The notes under the pieces: generated by a model | The model's database searches: none | Seen by the model: the letters and a program-made list of their open reading frames with translations, nothing else | Told to the model about the DNA's origin: nothing | Position numbers and translations under genes: made by a program | In this document: one piece after another, positions 1 through 9,714 of the stretch | Layout of the letters: each line of letters opens with the position of its first letter | Position numbering within the stretch: the first letter of the stretch is position 1 | Source: Arthrobacter sp. MYb214 | GTDB lineage: Bacteria; Actinomycetota; Actinomycetes; Actinomycetales; Micrococcaceae | Direction of reading: 5' to 3' | Length of the DNA: 64,000 nt | Assembly (NCBI RefSeq): GCF_002979865.1 | Contig: NZ_PCPZ01000001.1 | Span: forward strand, 744,001-808,000

Positions 1-207
1 CGCCGTGCCATCGGCCTGGTCCCCCAGCTGGCCGGCTGCGAGATCCTGGAGCACAAGGTGGGGCTGCGCCCGGCACGCGAGACGATCCGCCTGGAGCGCG
101 TCGACGGGCACGCGGTGCCTGTCATTGCGGCCTACGGCCACGGCGGGGCTGGGGTCACCCTTTCCTGGGGTACCGCACAGCGGGTCGTGGAATTGCTCGA
201 AACTTAG
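1..207 (+). CDS. FAD-dependent D-amino-acid oxidase family protein, C-terminal fragment
   Basis: The reading frame is open from the first base of the window and stops at TAG 205-207, so only the last 68 residues are present. They include VGLRPAR, which matches the arginine-containing substrate-binding region of D-amino-acid oxidase/DAO-fold enzymes, and GHGGAGVTLSWG, the conserved glycine-rich C-terminal FAD-contact motif of that family. Such enzymes oxidatively deaminate D-amino acids using FAD and release peroxide and ammonia. Substrate cannot be told from the fragment. A strong hairpin follows the stop, so the gene ends its transcription unit. Confidence 0.8.
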   Translation, partial: RRAIGLVPQLAGCEILEHKVGLRPARETIRLERVDGHAVPVIAAYGHGGAGVTLSWGTAQRVVELLET

Positions 208-222
208 CAGTACCAGCGGCAA

Positions 223-257
223 ACCGGCAGCCACGCGTTTTCCGCGTGGCTGCCGGT
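223..257 (+). terminator. Rho-independent terminator after the DAO-family gene
   Basis: A perfect 15-bp inverted repeat (223-237 with 243-257) encloses a 5-nt loop (TTTTC). It begins 15 nt after the stop codon. The following bases are only moderately T-rich, but stem strength and position fit a terminator. Confidence 0.75.
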
Positions 258-331
258 CTGCTTTAACCGGCGGCGGGACTGTGGCAGAACGGACCAGGCG
301 CTCCCGCAGGTCCGCTATCAACTACGGGCCA

Positions 332-376
332 GGTGACGGGAATCACCATTGACACCGGCTTTTCCGAGCGTATTAT
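332..376 (+). promoter_or_regulatory. Predicted promoter of ktrBA with a small inverted repeat at its upstream edge
   Basis: TTGACA (349-354) and TATTAT (371-376) are separated by 16 nt, close to the housekeeping sigma consensus. Directly upstream is GGTGA-N6-TCACC (332-347), a 5-bp-arm inverted repeat that could be an operator. The predicted leader before the ktrB ATG at 437 is about 50 nt, too short for a c-di-AMP riboswitch. Confidence 0.55.
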
Positions 377-436
377 TTCATTCGTACTACTCGTCCCACG
401 GTTTCGCGAGACGTTATTTCGACCATTGCGATCTCC

Positions 437-1798
437 ATGAATCTTCCCAATGCGCGGTCCGCCGCGCAGCACAGCGTGCTGGCCAAACCCGCACGCGCAG
501 TAGCCTTCGCCTTTGCCGGCGCAATCCTCATTGGCGGATTGCTCCTGTCTTCACCGGCGGCCAACACGCAAGGCACCTTCACATCCTTGGTGGACGGGAT
601 CTTCACCGCGACGTCAGCGGTGTGCGTCACCGGCCTGACTGTCTTGGATACGGCAACCCACTACACCCTCTTCGGCAAGATCGTCATCCTGGTCCTGATC
701 CAGGTCGGCGGCCTGGGTCTGATGCTCGTCGCATCATTGCTGAGCATGCTGGTCATGGGCCGAATCGGCTACCTCACCCGGCTCTCCACCCAGCGCGAAA
801 GCTCCGCCGTTTCCGGCGCCGACGTGCGCACCTCGGCATTGATGATCATCAAGCTGTCATTGGCCATCGAATCCGCAGTGGCCTTCGTCTTGGCCCTCCG
901 CTTCTGGCTGGCCTACGACTACGAACCCGCCAGGGCGATCTGGCATGGCCTGTTCCATGCGGTCTCTTCCTTCAATAACGCGGGATTCGCCCTCTACTCG
1001 AATAACCTGATGGATTTCGTCGCGGACCCGTGGCTATGCATCCCCATCAGCATCGCCATCATCCTCGGCGGCTTGGGCTTCCCGGTTCTGGTCCAGCTCA
1101 GGCATCACTGGCGGAATTCGCTGAAGTGGACGATGAACACTCGCCTGGTCCTGCTCATGACCGCATTGCTGCTGCTTGGCGGCACCATCTTCATCACCGC
1201 CATGGAATGGTCCAATCCGAAGACGCTGGGCGAGCTTGAACCTGCCCAGCGGATCCTGGCTGGATTCTTCCAATCGGTGCAGACACGTACCGCTGGCTTC
1301 AATTCCATCGATATCGGCGCGATGCATCCAGCCTCCTGGCTGGGCATGGATGTGCTGATGTTCATCGGCGGAGGGCCTGCCGGCACCGCCGGCGGCATCA
1401 AGATCACCACGGCTGCGATCCTGCTGTTCATCATCATGACCGAACTTCGCGGCGAGACCGCCGTCAATGTCCTGGGCAAGCGCCTGTCCCGCTCGGTGCA
1501 CCGGCAGGCCATCACGGTGGCGCTGATGGGCGTAGCGGCCGTATTCGTCGGCACCATGGGCCTGCTGCTGCTGACCGGCTATTCCCTGGACCGCTGCCTC
1601 TTTGAAGCCACCTCCGCATTCGGCACCGTCGGGTTGTCCACCGGCATTACCCCGGATTTGCCGGACCCTGCCAAGGGCATCCTCATTGCATTGATGTACC
1701 TGGGCCGCGTCGGGGTCCTCTCGCTGGGCTCCGCGCTGGCCCTGCGCGATCGAAAAGCGCTCTACGAACTCCCCAAGGAAAGGCCTTCAATTGGCTAA
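437..1798 (+). CDS. ktrB: Potassium uptake channel/transporter subunit KtrB (TrkH family)
   Basis: A membrane pore subunit of 453 residues, the usual length for Ktr-type K+ uptake proteins. The four filter-loop repeats are visible: TSAVCVTGLTV near residue 60, SFNNAGFALYS near 178, QTRTAGFNS near 283 and ATSAFGTVGLSTG near 391, each with the conserved glycine that lines the K+ filter. Hydrophobic helices alternate with these loops, starting with the segment around residues 22-42. It overlaps the downstream RCK-domain gene by 8 nt, the normal KtrB-KtrA pairing. TrkH would be the alternative name; the single-RCK partner favours Ktr. Confidence 0.88.
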   Translation: MNLPNARSAAQHSVLAKPARAVAFAFAGAILIGGLLLSSPAANTQGTFTSLVDGIFTATSAVCVTGLTVLDTATHYTLFGKIVILVLIQVGGLGLMLVASLLSMLVMGRIGYLTRLSTQRESSAVSGADVRTSALMIIKLSLAIESAVAFVLALRFWLAYDYEPARAIWHGLFHAVSSFNNAGFALYSNNLMDFVADPWLCIPISIAIILGGLGFPVLVQLRHHWRNSLKWTMNTRLVLLMTALLLLGGTIFITAMEWSNPKTLGELEPAQRILAGFFQSVQTRTAGFNSIDIGAMHPASWLGMDVLMFIGGGPAGTAGGIKITTAAILLFIIMTELRGETAVNVLGKRLSRSVHRQAITVALMGVAAVFVGTMGLLLLTGYSLDRCLFEATSAFGTVGLSTGITPDLPDPAKGILIALMYLGRVGVLSLGSALALRDRKALYELPKERPSIG

Positions 1799-2486
1799 GC
1801 TACTGAATTTTCGAAATGACGCCAAGGGCCTGTCTAAGGCGGACTCCGTTGCAGTGATCGGGCTCGGGCGATTTGGCGAATCCCTGGCCTTGGAACTGAT
1901 GAAGTCCGGTACCCATGTCCTGGGCATTGACGTGCACGAGAACATCGTCCAGTCCCTGAATGGGGAATTGACTCAGGTGGTTCGCGCCGACGCCTCAAGC
2001 CGGGAAATCCTTGAACAGCTCTCGATCCACGAGTTCGACCGCGTGGTGGTTGCCGTAGGCAGCCACCTGCAGTCATCCATCCTGTGCTGCTCGCTCTTGG
2101 TCAGCATGGGGATCCCGCAGATCTGGGCCAAGGCGCAGGACGATCGGCACGGTCTGATCCTGGAGCAGCTCGGAATCCACCACATCGTCTACCCGGAGAA
2201 GGATATGGGCAAGCGAGTCGCCCACCTGGTGCGCGGATCCATGATGGACTACCTGGAAGTCGATCCAGGCTATGCCATGGTGAAAATGAGCGCACCAGCC
2301 ACATTGCACGGTGTGAAACTCAGTGATGCCGGGGTACGCAATAAATACCGGGTGACCATCGCTGCCACGACCAATGCGGCCGGCGAATGGAAGAACACGG
2401 ACGGAAACACCGTCCTGCAGACCGGAGACAAGATCCTCGTGCTGGGATCGATTGCCGATACCGAGAAGTTCGGGCAACTGGCCTGA
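1791..2486 (+). CDS. ktrA: Potassium uptake regulatory subunit KtrA (RCK domain)
   Basis: A cytoplasmic gating ring subunit of 231 residues. The N-terminal RCK_N Rossmann fold has the nucleotide-binding motif VAVIGLGRFGESLALEL at residues 22-38, followed by acidic and VVVAVGSH strands. The C-terminal third (from about residue 140) fits RCK_C, the domain that binds c-di-AMP in Ktr systems of other Gram-positives. The start is a TTG at 1791, chosen because AAGGAAAGG (1775-1783) lies 7 nt upstream and the frame overlaps the ktrB stop. One RCK domain, rather than the two of Enterobacterial TrkA, supports KtrA. Confidence 0.88.
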   Translation: MAKLLNFRNDAKGLSKADSVAVIGLGRFGESLALELMKSGTHVLGIDVHENIVQSLNGELTQVVRADASSREILEQLSIHEFDRVVVAVGSHLQSSILCCSLLVSMGIPQIWAKAQDDRHGLILEQLGIHHIVYPEKDMGKRVAHLVRGSMMDYLEVDPGYAMVKMSAPATLHGVKLSDAGVRNKYRVTIAATTNAAGEWKNTDGNTVLQTGDKILVLGSIADTEKFGQLA

Positions 2487-2493
2487 GACGCGC

Positions 2494-2530
2494 AATAGGC
2501 GCCTTCCACATGATGTGGAAGGCGCCTATT
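2494..2530. terminator. Bidirectional terminator between ktrA and secG
   Basis: A perfect 17-bp inverted repeat (2494-2510 with 2514-2530) with a 3-nt loop lies between two convergent genes, 7 nt after the ktrA stop. It can serve both transcripts. Confidence 0.85.
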
Positions 2531-2552
2531 GACTGCTACGGAAGGGTACTGC

Positions 2553-2804
2553 CTAGGCTTCGATGCTGAATCGCAGGACCAGAGCGAGGCCGATAATCAC
2601 GGCACCCCAGATCAGACCAAGAATAATGGTGATGCGGTTCAGGTTGCGCTCGGCTACACCCGAAGATCCCATTGAGCTGGTCATGCCGCCGCCGAACATG
2701 TCGGACATACCGCCACCACGGCCCTTGTGCAAAAGGATCAGCAGGGTCAGCAGGACGCTTGTAATGCCCAGCAATACCTGCAAAATGATCTTGATAATAT
2801 CCAA
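2553..2804 (-). CDS. secG: Preprotein translocase subunit SecG
   Basis: A small membrane protein of 83 residues that joins SecYE in the general secretion channel. Two hydrophobic helices (about 3-24 and 56-78) flank the loop HKGRGGGMSDMFGGG, typical of SecG with its glycine-rich cytoplasmic link. The start codon is TTG at 2804, supported by an AAGGAA ribosome binding site 8 nt upstream. It is the last gene of the gap-pgk-tpiA run, the usual actinobacterial position, and ends at a bidirectional terminator. Confidence 0.93.
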   Translation of the reverse strand: MDIIKIILQVLLGITSVLLTLLILLHKGRGGGMSDMFGGGMTSSMGSSGVAERNLNRITIILGLIWGAVIIGLALVLRFSIEA

Positions 2805-2826
2805 GTCGACGGTTCCTTAGTTAGAT

Positions 2827-3642
2827 TCAGTCGGTGACGAGATGATGCTCGAACCTGACAATATTAGCAAATTCCTCGGCATCCAGGCTGGCACCGCCAA
2901 CCAACACGCCATCAACATCGCGTTCGCGCATGATCGATGCGGCATTTGCTGCCTTAACACTACCGCCATAGAGCAGTTGAGTCTTCTCGGCAATCTCTGC
3001 ACCGAAGCGTTCAGCCAGCGCACCGCGAATTGCGGCGCACATTTCCTGCGCGTCAGCTGGTCCGGCAACTTCGCCCGTACCGATGGCCCAGACTGGTTCG
3101 TAGGCGATGACCAGGCTTGCGGCCTGCTCAGCGGTTACGCCTTCCAGCGACTGAGCCAACTGGTCCAGGGTGAATGCCACATGCTCGCCGGCCTTGCGTA
3201 CTTCCAGGCCTTCGCCGACGCAGAGCATCGGGGTCAGGTCGTGGCGGTAGGCAGCAGCCAGCTTGGCGGCAATCACCTGGTTGGTTTCATTGTGGTACTC
3301 GCGACGCTCGGAGTGGCCTACCAAAACGTAGGTGCAGCCGAGCTTCTTGAGGAACTGGCCCGAAATTTCACCAGTGTACGCACCTGAGTCCTGTGCGGAC
3401 AGATCCTGGGCTCCGTAAACGATATCCAGTTTGTCGCCCAGGGTCAGTGTCTGCACGCCGCGGATGTCGGTGAAGGGAGGGAACACTGCGACCTCGGCAC
3501 GATCGTAATCGTGCTCATGGTCCTTCAGGGTCCACGCCAGCTTCTGCACCAGGGTGATGCCCTGGACGTGGTCCATGTTCATCTTCCAGTTGCCGGCAAT
3601 CAGCGGCTGGCGCACAAAGGCGCCGTTCTGCGAAATGGTCAT
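2827..3642 (-). CDS. tpiA: Triosephosphate isomerase
   Basis: Interconverts dihydroxyacetone phosphate and glyceraldehyde 3-phosphate in the cytoplasm. It has 271 residues with a short N-terminal extension before the family start. The active-site residues are visible: Lys20 in AGNWKMN, His110 in [12 protein letters not shown] and Glu182 in [10 protein letters not shown], plus the phosphate loop [10 protein letters not shown] near the C-terminus. It begins 2 nt after the pgk stop, and its GGAAGG ribosome binding site lies within the pgk end, so the two are translated from one message. Confidence 0.97.
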   Translation of the reverse strand: MTISQNGAFVRQPLIAGNWKMNMDHVQGITLVQKLAWTLKDHEHDYDRAEVAVFPPFTDIRGVQTLTLGDKLDIVYGAQDLSAQDSGAYTGEISGQFLKKLGCTYVLVGHSERREYHNETNQVIAAKLAAAYRHDLTPMLCVGEGLEVRKAGEHVAFTLDQLAQSLEGVTAEQAASLVIAYEPVWAIGTGEVAGPADAQEMCAAIRGALAERFGAEIAEKTQLLYGGSVKAANAASIMRERDVDGVLVGGASLDAEEFANIVRFEHHLVTD

Positions 3643-3644
3643 TA

Positions 3645-4874
3645 TTAGCCTTCCAATGCGGCAACACCCGGCAGGGTCTTGCCTTCGAGGTACTCCAGCG
3701 AAGCGCCGCCACCGGTGGAGATATGGCCGAAGTCATCCTCCGAGAAGCCCAGTGCGCGCACGGCTGCAGCGGAATCGCCGCCGCCTACGACGCTGAACGC
3801 TTCCGAGTCCGCCAGAGCCTGCGCGACGGTACGGGTACCTTCGGCGAAAGCAGGGATCTCGAAGACGCCCATCGGGCCATTCCAGAACACGGTATTTGCA
3901 CTGGTGATGTAGCTTGCGAACAGTTCAGCGGACTTTGGTCCGATGTCCAGGCCAAGGCCGTTGGAGCCGAAGCTGGCTTCTTCGATCTTGTCTGCGGCCA
4001 GCACCTCGTGCTCTGCGTCGGCACCGAACTTGCTTGCCACTACGACGTCGCTAGGCACGATGATGTCGCAGCCGAGCTTCTCGGCCCGCTGCAGGTATTC
4101 CTGGCAGGTCGCGATCTGGTCTTCTTCAAGCAGCGAGCTGCCAATGGCGAAGCCCTGCGCCTTGAGGAAAGTGAAGGCCATGCCGCCACCGATCAGCAGC
4201 TGATCGGCCTTGCCCAGTAGGTTGTCGATGACAGCGAGCTTGTCCGATACCTTGGACCCTCCGAGCACCACAACGTATGGGCGCTTCGGGGCCTCGGTCA
4301 GGGTCTTGAGGACCTTGACCTCGGTAGCAACCAGGTCGCCCTGGTAGCTAGGGAGCAGACTGGCGATGTCGTAGACCGAAGCGTGCTTCCGGTGCACAGC
4401 ACCGAAAGCGTCGTTCACGTAAGCGCCGTTCTGACCGGTCAGCGCAGCCAATTCCTTGGCGAACTCTTCGCGCTGCGCATCATCCTTGGAGGTTTCGCGA
4501 GCATCGAAGCGGACGTTCTCCAGAACCAGCACGGAGCCCTCTTCGAGGTTTGCCGCCAACTGGCGAGCGGAGTCGCCCACCACGTCTTCGGCAACAGCTA
4601 CGTCGAAGTCAGCCAGTTCGTCCAGGCGGTTAGCCGCAGGAGCGATGGAGTACTTGGCATCGACCTGGCCCTTGGGGCGTCCCAAGTGGGCCATTACGAT
4701 GACCTTTGCGCCAGCTTCAGCCAGCTTGCCGATGACTGGCAGCGACGCGCGGACGCGGCCATCATCGGTCACAGTTGCACCGTCGAGCGGTACGTTCAGG
4801 TCACTGCGGACCAGAACGTACCGTCCGCGGACGCCGTTGTCAGCGATCAATTCGTCAATGGTGTGAGAAGACAT
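3645..4874 (-). CDS. pgk: Phosphoglycerate kinase
   Basis: Transfers the acyl phosphate of 1,3-bisphosphoglycerate to ADP. The length of 409 residues is normal. Visible motifs are RSDLNVPL near residue 23 and HLGRPKG near 63 (substrate-binding basic patch), GGSKVSDKL in the hinge and the nucleotide-binding [10 protein letters not shown] and [13 protein letters not shown] at the C-terminus. The upstream gap gene ends 16 nt away. No Shine-Dalgarno sequence is seen, but TAACCT (minus strand of 4881-4886) stands 6 nt before the ATG, so a leaderless internal start of transcription is possible in addition to readthrough from gap. Confidence 0.97.
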   Translation of the reverse strand: MSSHTIDELIADNGVRGRYVLVRSDLNVPLDGATVTDDGRVRASLPVIGKLAEAGAKVIVMAHLGRPKGQVDAKYSIAPAANRLDELADFDVAVAEDVVGDSARQLAANLEEGSVLVLENVRFDARETSKDDAQREEFAKELAALTGQNGAYVNDAFGAVHRKHASVYDIASLLPSYQGDLVATEVKVLKTLTEAPKRPYVVVLGGSKVSDKLAVIDNLLGKADQLLIGGGMAFTFLKAQGFAIGSSLLEEDQIATCQEYLQRAEKLGCDIIVPSDVVVASKFGADAEHEVLAADKIEEASFGSNGLGLDIGPKSAELFASYITSANTVFWNGPMGVFEIPAFAEGTRTVAQALADSEAFSVVGGGDSAAAVRALGFSEDDFGHISTGGGASLEYLEGKTLPGVAALEG

Positions 4875-4890
4875 GTCTCTAGGTTATCGA

Positions 4891-5961
<1,071 letters not shown>

Positions 5962-5988
5962 TTAAGAGGACACTCCGTTGTGCCGTGC

Positions 5989-6021
5989 TTGCGGATCCCA
6001 ACGAATTGCCGGGATCCGCAA
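5989..6021. repeat. Inverted repeat in the sodA-gap intergenic region
   Basis: An 11-bp perfect inverted repeat (5989-5999 with 6011-6021, arm TTGCGGATCCC) with an 11-nt loop lies 90 nt upstream of gap and 62 nt after the sodA stop. No T-run follows on the minus strand, so it may be part of the gap leader or an operator rather than a terminator. Confidence 0.4.
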
Positions 6022-6071
6022 CACACTTGAAACATACTACGCTACATTAGCGCAGAATGTGAGCTAACTTA

Positions 6072-6094
6072 CCAGATAAGTCTTACTTACCTGG
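6072..6094 (-). terminator. Possible terminator overlapping the sodA stop codon
   Basis: On the minus strand a 10-bp stem (with one G-U pair) and 3-nt loop spans the last codons of sodA (6072-6081 with 6085-6094). It is followed by only a weakly T-rich stretch, so termination may be partial. Confidence 0.35.
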
Positions 6095-6712
6095 AAGGAT
6101 CAGCGCTGCTGCGCCGTTGCGGGCAGCTTCGAAACGAGCCTGGACATCTGCCCAGTTCACGATGTTCCAGAATGCCTTGACGTAGTCAGCCTTGACGTTG
6201 ACGTAGTCCAGGTAGAAGGCGTGCTCCCACATGTCCAGCATCAGCAGCGGGGTGGTTGCCACTGGGATGTTGCCCTGCTGGTCGTACAGCTGCTCGATGA
6301 CCAGCTGGCCGCCCAGTGCGTCGTAAGCCAGCACTGCCCAGCCCGAGCCCTGCAGGCTCATGGCCGAAGCGGTGAAGTGGCCACGGAAAGCGTCGAACGA
6401 ACCGAAGAAGTCGTCGATGGCCGCTGCCAGCTCGCCCTCAGGCTTGTCGCCACCCTCTGGGGACAGGTTGTTCCAGAAGATCGAGTGGTTGGTGTGGCCA
6501 CCCAGGTGGAACGCCAGGTCCTTGGACAGCTTAGGGATATTGCCGAATTCGCCCTTTTCGCGAGCTTCAGCCAACTGCTCCAGTGCCGAGTTTGCGCCAG
6601 CAACGTAAGTTGCATGGTGCTTGGAGTGGTGCAGTTCCATGATGCGAGCCGAGATGTTCGGCTCCAGTGCGGCGTAGTCGTACTGCAGTTCTGGCAGTGA
6701 ATAAACAGCCAT
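6083..6712 (-). CDS. sodA: Superoxide dismutase, Fe/Mn family
   Basis: Dismutates superoxide to oxygen and peroxide. With the start at 6712 the protein has 209 residues and begins MAVYSLPEL, the family start; a GAGGAG site stands just upstream, so an in-frame ATG 21 nt earlier is rejected. Metal ligands are visible at His28 (ELHHSKHH), His76 ([10 protein letters not shown]), Asp160 and His164 ([12 protein letters not shown]). The metal (Mn or Fe) cannot be fixed from these motifs. The gene lies between whiA and gap with no clear promoter of its own in the 60-nt gap. Confidence 0.95.
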   Translation of the reverse strand: MAVYSLPELQYDYAALEPNISARIMELHHSKHHATYVAGANSALEQLAEAREKGEFGNIPKLSKDLAFHLGGHTNHSIFWNNLSPEGGDKPEGELAAAIDDFFGSFDAFRGHFTASAMSLQGSGWAVLAYDALGGQLVIEQLYDQQGNIPVATTPLLMLDMWEHAFYLDYVNVKADYVKAFWNIVNWADVQARFEAARNGAAALILPGK

Positions 6713-6745
6713 GATTCTCCTCAATCTTCTCAATTGGTTGAATCT

Positions 6746-6765
6746 CCGCGGGAGGGCTCCCGCGG
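6746..6765 (-). terminator. Hairpin between whiA and sodA
   Basis: A perfect GC-rich inverted repeat (CCGCGGGAG at 6746-6754 with CTCCCGCGG at 6757-6765) begins 8 nt after the whiA stop. No T-run follows on the minus strand, so it may be a weak terminator or an mRNA processing/stability element that sets sodA levels apart from whiA. Confidence 0.45.
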
Positions 6766-6772
6766 GGACATT

Positions 6773-7753
6773 TTAATGTTCCAGTTCATCTCCTGGAACG
6801 CTGGACTCCGTACCTGGTATTCCCAGATCGCTCGCCTTTTTATCCGCCATAGCCAAAAGGCGGCGGATTCGGCCAGCGATGGCGTCCTTGGTCATTGGCG
6901 GTTCGGCCATGCGGCCGAGCTCATCCAAGGAGGCTTGCTTGTGCTCAAGGCGCAGCAGTCCCGCATAGCGCAAGTGCTCGGGAACCTCGTCGCCCAAGAT
7001 GCCCAGTGCACGCTCAACGCGGGCACCGGCAGCTACCGCTGCCTGGGCACTGCGCCGCAGGTTGGCGTCGTCGAAGTTCGCCAAGCGGTTCGCCGTCGCG
7101 CGAACTTCCTTGCGCATGCGCCTTTCTTCCCAGACCATGAGCGCATCGTGAGCGCCCATGCGGGTCAGCAGTTGGGCGATGGCATCGCCATCACGGATCA
7201 CAACGCGGTCCACACCGCGCACTTCACGCGCCTTGACCGTCAGTCCCAGGCGGCGAGCTGCACCGACCAGCGCCAAAGCGGCTTCTGGCCCAGGGCAGGT
7301 GATTTCCAAAGCGGAGCTGCGTCCGGGTTCGGTCAACGATCCGTGGGACAGGAATGCGCCGCGCCATACAGCTTCAGCGTCGGCGGTGGAACCGTTGACG
7401 ATCACCGAGGGCAGGCCGCGTACCGGCCGGCCGCGCTGGTCAAGCAGGCCAGTTTGGCGTGCAAGCACTTCGCCGTCCTTGGAAACACGCACAATGTAGC
7501 GGCTCCCCTTGCGGATGCCCGATCCGGAAACCATGACGATTTCGGCATCGTGGCCGTACAGCTCGCCGATAGCAATCTTCAACCGCCGGGCCGTCGCCGC
7601 GAGGTCCACTTCTGCTTCGATGACAATTCGTCCGGAGACGATGTGCAGCCCGCCGCTGAAGCGGAGCATGGTCGAAACCTCGGCTTTGCGGACCGATGGC
7701 TTGCGAATCTCTACCCGCGACAGCTCGTCTTTGACGGAAGCCGTCAATGCCAT
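6773..7753 (-). CDS. whiA: DNA-binding protein WhiA
   Basis: WhiA is a conserved Gram-positive protein fusing a LAGLIDADG-like N-terminal domain with a C-terminal helix-turn-helix; in Streptomyces it activates sporulation and division genes together with WhiB. Here it has 326 residues, the family length. The N-terminus [16 protein letters not shown] and the degenerate homing-endonuclease-like core ([13 protein letters not shown] near residue 132) are typical, and the C-terminal HTH region includes ASLDELGRM and [12 protein letters not shown]. It follows yvcK by 27 nt with an AAGGGAG site, in the standard rapZ-yvcK-whiA order. Confidence 0.95.
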   Translation of the reverse strand: MALTASVKDELSRVEIRKPSVRKAEVSTMLRFSGGLHIVSGRIVIEAEVDLAATARRLKIAIGELYGHDAEIVMVSGSGIRKGSRYIVRVSKDGEVLARQTGLLDQRGRPVRGLPSVIVNGSTADAEAVWRGAFLSHGSLTEPGRSSALEITCPGPEAALALVGAARRLGLTVKAREVRGVDRVVIRDGDAIAQLLTRMGAHDALMVWEERRMRKEVRATANRLANFDDANLRRSAQAAVAAGARVERALGILGDEVPEHLRYAGLLRLEHKQASLDELGRMAEPPMTKDAIAGRIRRLLAMADKKASDLGIPGTESSVPGDELEH

Positions 7754-7780
7754 GAATCAAACTCCCTTACTTGGATCTTC

Positions 7781-8806
7781 CTAAGACCCGATCGCGGTAA
7801 ACACCTCGTGATAGGCCGCCGCTAGTCGCAACGGGTCGTGCACAGCACGACCGTCAGATACTCCTACTGTACTAAAAAAGACACGCGCACCGAGTTTTTG
7901 CGCTGCCAGCTCAAATCGATCCCTGTTAAGAATCTTTGATTCGTCGGCAATAATTGCATCGAATTTGACCTCGGGTGCGTAACGTCCCAGCACCTCCAAG
8001 TGCGCCGCGGCGTCCATCCCGGAAGTCTCTGCCGTATCAAAGGCCAGGTTCATGGTCAGCAGCTTCTTGGCCGTGGTCGATGCCAGGGCCTGGCGCATAT
8101 CCGGCAGCAGCAGATGCGGGAGCACCGAGGTGTACCAGGAACCGGGACCGAGAATCACCCAGTCCGCCAGATCGATGGATTCCAGCGCTTCGGAGCAGGC
8201 CGGCGCATCGGACGGTTCCAGGTACACGTGGGTAACCAGGCCGCCGGAACCGGCGCGAGCCAGCTTGGCCTGCCCATCGATTCGGCGACGCACCAAGGTG
8301 TCGTTCACCGGGTCGGATTCAAGAACCTCGCCATGGATGGACAGCGGAACCGTGCTCATTGGCAGGACCTGCCCGCGCGCGCCAAGCAGGGCACCTGCCC
8401 AACGCAGGCCAGCTACCGGGTTATCGAGCAACTCCCACAGCGCCAGGATCAGCAAATTGCCAACGGCATGGCCGTTCAATGGCTCGTCGGCGTTTTCGGT
8501 CGATTCAAAACGGTACTGCATGACATCGCGCCAGGTACGGCCCCAGTCATTGTCGTCGCACAGCGCAGCCAGCGCCATGCGCAAGTCTCCCGGGGGCAGC
8601 ACATCGAAGGATCCCCGAAGCCGCCCGGAACTGCCGCCGTCATCGGCCACCGTTACTACGGCGGTGAGGTCGGTAGTCAGACGGCGCAGGGCAGAGAGCG
8701 ACGAGGACAGCCCGTGTCCCCCGCCCAAGGCCACCACCGATGGGTTGCGGTAATCATCACTTCGAGTCAGTCCCTGGATCGGGATCGGACCTGTAGCAAA
8801 GGCCAT
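7781..8806 (-). CDS. yvcK: Gluconeogenesis factor YvcK/CofD-like protein
   Basis: Belongs to the YvcK (GlmR/CuvA) family, which supports peptidoglycan precursor supply on gluconeogenic carbon sources and binds UDP-sugars in Bacillus and Mycobacterium; the protein is a CofD-like fold. It has 341 residues. Family motifs are ALGGGHGLSSSLSALR near residue 27, VTVADDGGSSGRLR near 52, PPGDLRMAL near 71 and LGPGSWYTSVLPHLL near 219. The start lies 5 nt after the rapZ stop, so translation is likely coupled. Confidence 0.94.
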   Translation of the reverse strand: MAFATGPIPIQGLTRSDDYRNPSVVALGGGHGLSSSLSALRRLTTDLTAVVTVADDGGSSGRLRGSFDVLPPGDLRMALAALCDDNDWGRTWRDVMQYRFESTENADEPLNGHAVGNLLILALWELLDNPVAGLRWAGALLGARGQVLPMSTVPLSIHGEVLESDPVNDTLVRRRIDGQAKLARAGSGGLVTHVYLEPSDAPACSEALESIDLADWVILGPGSWYTSVLPHLLLPDMRQALASTTAKKLLTMNLAFDTAETSGMDAAAHLEVLGRYAPEVKFDAIIADESKILNRDRFELAAQKLGARVFFSTVGVSDGRAVHDPLRLAAAYHEVFTAIGS

Positions 8807-8811
8807 GGCGG

Positions 8812-9705
8812 CTACTCACGCCCCAGATCACGGTGGCTGATATTCACCCTGACGTTCGGGAACTGCGCCAGGCGCCGGCCCAGCTCAATGGTGGTTGCTA
8901 CCGAGCGGTGCTTGCCGCCGGTGCAGCCCACGGCAATAGTCGCGTAGTGCTTATTCTCGCGGCGGTAACCTTCAAAGACCGGTTCCAATGCCTTGAGGTA
9001 GTTCTCGATGAACTCGCTCGTGCCTTCCTGGCTCAGCACATAGTCCGACACTTCCTTGTCCTTGCCTGTCTGCGGGCGCAGTTCAGGTACCCAATGGGGG
9101 TTGGGGATGAAACGGACATCTGCCACGTAGTTGGCATCAGCGGGCAGGCCGTACTTGAACCCGAAGCTCATCACGTTGATGCGCAGGATGATCGGCCCGG
9201 ATTCGCTGAACAGTTCGTTGACTGCACGTGCCAGGTCGTGCACCGACATGGTCGTGGAATCCAAGATGATTTCGGCAGCTTCACGCAATTGATCGGTGAT
9301 CCCGCGTTCGCGCTTGATGCCGTCGACAATGCGGCCGTCATCCTGCAGCGGATGCGGCCGGCGACCCTGCTCGAAGCGGCGGATCAGCACCTCGTCGCTG
9401 GCGTCGAGGTAGACCAGGCGGAACTTCACCCCGCTGGCTGTCAGGTTCGCCAAGGCATCGCGGATTTCCGGGAACATTTCCTTGGAGCGCACGTCCATCA
9501 CGACGGCCATCTTCGGGATGGAGCCCTGCGAACGGCTCATCATCTCCGTCAAGGGTCCAAGCATGGCCGGTGGAAGGTTCTCCACTACGTACCAGCCCTG
9601 GTCTTCCAGAGCATGCGCGACTGTGGTGCGACCGGCACCTGACATGCCGGTTACGATCACGAGTTCGGACTCAGGGGGTTTTACTGCTTCATACTCAGCG
9701 GTCAT
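8812..9705 (-). CDS. rapZ: RNase adapter protein RapZ (YvcJ family nucleotide-binding protein)
   Basis: A P-loop protein of 297 residues. In E. coli RapZ guides RNase E to the GlmZ sRNA; in Actinobacteria the role is less clear, but the protein is always linked to yvcK and whiA. The Walker A motif is VTGMSGAGRTTVAHAL near residues 19-34, with threonine where many members have serine or lysine. The C-terminal half holds the family signature FGFKYGLPADAN and the end motif GCTGGKHRSV. It starts 9 nt after uvrC and runs into yvcK. Confidence 0.93.
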   Translation of the reverse strand: MTAEYEAVKPPESELVIVTGMSGAGRTTVAHALEDQGWYVVENLPPAMLGPLTEMMSRSQGSIPKMAVVMDVRSKEMFPEIRDALANLTASGVKFRLVYLDASDEVLIRRFEQGRRPHPLQDDGRIVDGIKRERGITDQLREAAEIILDSTTMSVHDLARAVNELFSESGPIILRINVMSFGFKYGLPADANYVADVRFIPNPHWVPELRPQTGKDKEVSDYVLSQEGTSEFIENYLKALEPVFEGYRRENKHYATIAVGCTGGKHRSVATTIELGRRLAQFPNVRVNISHRDLGRE

Positions 9706-9714
9706 ATCACAAGG

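Noticed and set aside
207-436. A c-di-AMP (ydaO) riboswitch upstream of ktrB
   Set aside because: The predicted promoter leaves a leader of only about 50 nt, and the conserved loops of the class are missing.
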